6,387 nt of DNA. Origin: Candidatus Aenigmatarchaeota archaeon (GTDB taxonomy: Archaea; Aenigmatarchaeota; Aenigmatarchaeia; QMZP01; QMZT01). Both the position numbers and the translations under genes were made by a program. How positions within the stretch are numbered: the first letter of the stretch is position 1; every line of letters starts with the position of its first letter. The stretch spans positions 1 to 6,387 of the forward strand of contig DAOWAL010000069.1 in NCBI GenBank assembly GCA_030634615.1, read 5' to 3'. Positions 4,674 through 6,387 of this stretch are shown here, in pieces. The notes beneath the pieces were generated by a model. That model searched no databases and was not told where the DNA came from. It saw only the letters and a program-made list of their open reading frames with translations.

Positions 4674-6137
4674 TTACTTTGTCAACTCAGTTCCCTTCTT
4701 TGCAAGCTCGGAAAAATCGTATGTTTCGTTCCCTTTCCACGCTATGGATATGATGATGGGAACTACCAGTGCTGCAACAAAACTCCATAGCAGGTTGCCC
4801 TGTATGAATGCTGGTGTGGAACCTCCAAGAACAGCACCGATTATGCTGGTCGACCAATCAGGTGTCGGAAACCATATGAGTCCAACTAAAATTCCGGCAA
4901 CAGAGCTGACTGTGCTGGAAATCCCTGAATATCTTTTTGAGTAAAGTCCGTAAAAGACAGGGAACAGTATACCCACGCATACGAGATCAGCTACAAGGAA
5001 CAGATAAAGGACACTATATCCCTGTGATGCCACCAGCATGCCAATAATTGCAAGGACGACTGTTGCCCATTTTGAGAATGACAATATCCTTTCCTTGTTG
5101 GCCTTTGGTTTAATCCTCACAAAATCCACGGCCAGTATGCCAACTATTCCATTTAGGAGTGTGTCCATGCTGCTCATTACAAGAGCTGTTGCCAGTACCA
5201 TTGTGAGTATTATGATCCAGTCAGGAGTATTTGATATAAGGAAAGTGAACAGGGCTACTGACGGTTCAGCTGCAGCCGGTGTACCAATTGCGAAAAACCC
5301 GAAAACACCAGCGATCATCACAACAGGGAAAACTAATAATCCAGCAATGGCAAAGGCTTTCTTAGTGTCTTTATCGGTTTTGCCTGCATATGCTCTTTGC
5401 CACCATCCGTGATTGAAGAATTCTGCACCTATTACCGCGATTATCAATGTTATTCCGAGCTCTAAGCCGCCTATATTGAAACCGAACAGTTCAGGTGTTA
5501 CTGCAATTGCATTTGCAAAAACAGATGCGCCATCAAGTAAAGCAAAACTACCGACAAAAATTATGGCAAATAGTGGTATAATGACCCATGATTGAATCTT
5601 ATCAGTAAAAACAGATGCCTTAAATCCACCTATTGCAGTGTATGTAAGTACTCCAAAACCAAGAACAACTGCAGTTAGTGCAAGTGGTATTCCAAACACA
5701 AGATTTGCAGCAAGAGCAAGTCCTGTCAATTCAGCTGTCAGAGCAACTATCATGTAAAAGATGCTCACTATTAAAACTAATGTGTACATTTTTTTACCGA
5801 ATCTATGTAAAACAAATTCAGTTAAAGTGTAACCCTTTGGCATTATTTTTCTAAGCCTAACACCAACGTAAATGAAAACCCATAATGAAAATACGCTACC
5901 AAGAGCATATCCCAATAGACCGATTATGCCCGATGTAAGTGCAGTCTCCGCAGGCCCGAATAATACCCAGGAACCCATACCTGAAGCAAAAAGGGTTGCT
6001 ACCAGTGCACCAATACCCAAGGAATTCTTTGAACCCACAAATTCTTCAACACTTATTTTCTTTTTCCTTGTGTAGAGAAATCCAATTAAAGCAAAAACAA
6101 CAGCAGTTATAACAAATGTCCATAAACCATAGTCCAT
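4674..6137 (-). CDS. Sodium:solute symporter family transporter (possibly urea/DUR3-like)
   Basis: A 487-residue integral membrane protein of the SSS family (LeuT fold), importing a small solute with Na+ or H+. About 13 hydrophobic segments are visible, the first at residues 5-22 followed by the basic turn RKKK (24-27). ALVATLFASGMGSWVLFGPA (44-63) is the broken helix of the ion/substrate site; RLRKIMPKGYTLTEFVLHRFG (94-114) is the conserved family loop; TYTAIGGFKASVFTDKIQS (165-183) is the family motif with Gly-Gly and Thr-Asp; and ATALVMSSMDTLLNGI (316-331) carries the Ser322-Ser323 pair expected at the Na2 site. AEFFNHGWWQRAYAGKTDKDTKKAF (238-262) resembles urea symporters (DUR3 type), but the substrate cannot be fixed from this. 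Length fits the family. The start at 6137 is supported by AGGGTG at 6143-6148, 5 nt upstream. No urease or other catabolic gene is in view. Confidence 0.92.
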   Translation of the reverse strand: MDYGLWTFVITAVVFALIGFLYTRKKKISVEEFVGSKNSLGIGALVATLFASGMGSWVLFGPAETALTSGIIGLLGYALGSVFSLWVFIYVGVRLRKIMPKGYTLTEFVLHRFGKKMYTLVLIVSIFYMIVALTAELTGLALAANLVFGIPLALTAVVLGFGVLTYTAIGGFKASVFTDKIQSWVIIPLFAIIFVGSFALLDGASVFANAIAVTPELFGFNIGGLELGITLIIAVIGAEFFNHGWWQRAYAGKTDKDTKKAFAIAGLLVFPVVMIAGVFGFFAIGTPAAAEPSVALFTFLISNTPDWIIILTMVLATALVMSSMDTLLNGIVGILAVDFVRIKPKANKERILSFSKWATVVLAIIGMLVASQGYSVLYLFLVADLVCVGILFPVFYGLYSKRYSGISSTVSSVAGILVGLIWFPTPDWSTSIIGAVLGGSTPAFIQGNLLWSFVAALVVPIIISIAWKGNETYDFSELAKKGTELTK

Positions 6138-6177
6138 ACTAACACCCTACTGAATTATTAGAAATGGTTTTCAGGTC

Positions 6178-6186
6178 AAATAAATA
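6178..6186 (-). promoter_or_regulatory. TATA-like box of the symporter gene
   Basis: TATTTATTT on the minus strand predicts a transcript start near 6156 and a leader of about 19 nt with the Shine-Dalgarno AGGGTG at 6143-6148. It lies in the 67-bp gap behind the upstream partial gene, which has no clear T-tract, so read-through from that gene is also possible. Confidence 0.45.
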
Positions 6187-6204
6187 CCTTTGCTTTCATA
6201 TTCG

Positions 6205-6387
6205 TCATTTGTCTATTTCTCTTGCCTTTATTACAATTATTTTCCCGGATGACAATGAAATCTTTGTTTTGTTCTCTGCCATTTCATTACATACTCCTAT
6301 CCATCCAGAAGAAACGTTTTCGTTTTTTACGTTCCATTTTAGTCCTTTGTACGTCAATCCCTTGACATCAGAAACCGCGAGAACTGA
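6205..6387 (-). CDS. Unrecognised protein, C-terminal 60 residues (runs off the window)
   Basis: The minus strand is open from the window edge to a TGA at 6205-6207; the other two minus frames hit stops early. The 60 visible residues begin SVLAVSDVKGLTYKG and end GKIIVIKAREIDK. They are mixed polar and hydrophobic with beta-like alternation, one Cys (33) and two Trp (18 and 29), and no membrane helix. The start codon lies outside the window. I do not recognise the family. Same strand as the symporter, 67 bp upstream of it; a functional link is possible but not shown. Confidence 0.65.
   Translation of the reverse strand, partial: SVLAVSDVKGLTYKGLKWNVKNENVSSGWIGVCNEMAENKTKISLSSGKIIVIKAREIDK

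Noticed and set aside
5038..5595. Two adjacent plus-strand open frames (124 and 60 codons)
   Set aside because: Antisense to the symporter's membrane helices; no supporting motifs.

Overview
The window looks archaeal. A PGF-pre-PGF-type surface protein, a long archaeal-style FKBP, an FtsZ resembling archaeal FtsZ1, and an isoleucine tRNA interrupted by an intron with a bulge-helix-bulge (BHB) splice motif all point that way, as do TATA-like boxes about 26 bp ahead of likely transcript starts and oligo-T tracts after stops. Base composition is moderate to AT-rich. The lineage cannot be fixed from this sequence. The thrombospondin-like, Cys-rich, membrane-anchored surface protein would suit a DPANN, Altiarchaeota-like or euryarchaeal genome, but that is only an impression.

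Layout. (1) 1-1041, plus strand: the 3' part of a large secreted protein anchored at its C-terminus. (2) 1078-2448, minus: a cytoplasmic eight-blade PQQ-like beta-propeller with an unusual low-complexity tail, convergent with gene 1 across only 36 bp. (3) 2578-3702, minus: ftsZ. (4) 3812-4495, minus: an FKBP-type prolyl isomerase/chaperone. (5) 4514-4609, minus: tRNA-Ile(GAU) with a 21-nt intron at the noncanonical position 30/31, ending 18 nt before the FKBP start codon. (6) 4674-6137, minus: a sodium:solute symporter, possibly of the urea (DUR3-like) branch. (7) 6205-6387, minus: the C-terminal 60 codons of an unrecognised gene that runs off the window. All gene-free stretches are under 150 bp and are covered by the promoter, hairpin and terminator entries.

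Working together. Every gene from position 1078 onward lies on the minus strand, but each gap holds its own TATA-like element or oligo-T tract, so this looks like a row of mostly separate transcription units rather than one operon. The exception is tRNA-Ile plus FKBP. The FKBP has no room for its own promoter apart from the tRNA, and its Shine-Dalgarno begins 4 nt after the tRNA 3' end. A tRNA-mRNA cotranscript released by tRNA 3' processing is the simplest reading.

Most worth following up: the noncanonical tRNA intron and its link to the FKBP mRNA, the S-[D/E]-Y hexapeptide tail on the propeller protein, and a 10-bp hairpin directly before the ftsZ ribosome binding site. I see no CRISPR array, insertion sequence or defence cassette. 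I did not find a clear new multi-gene system.
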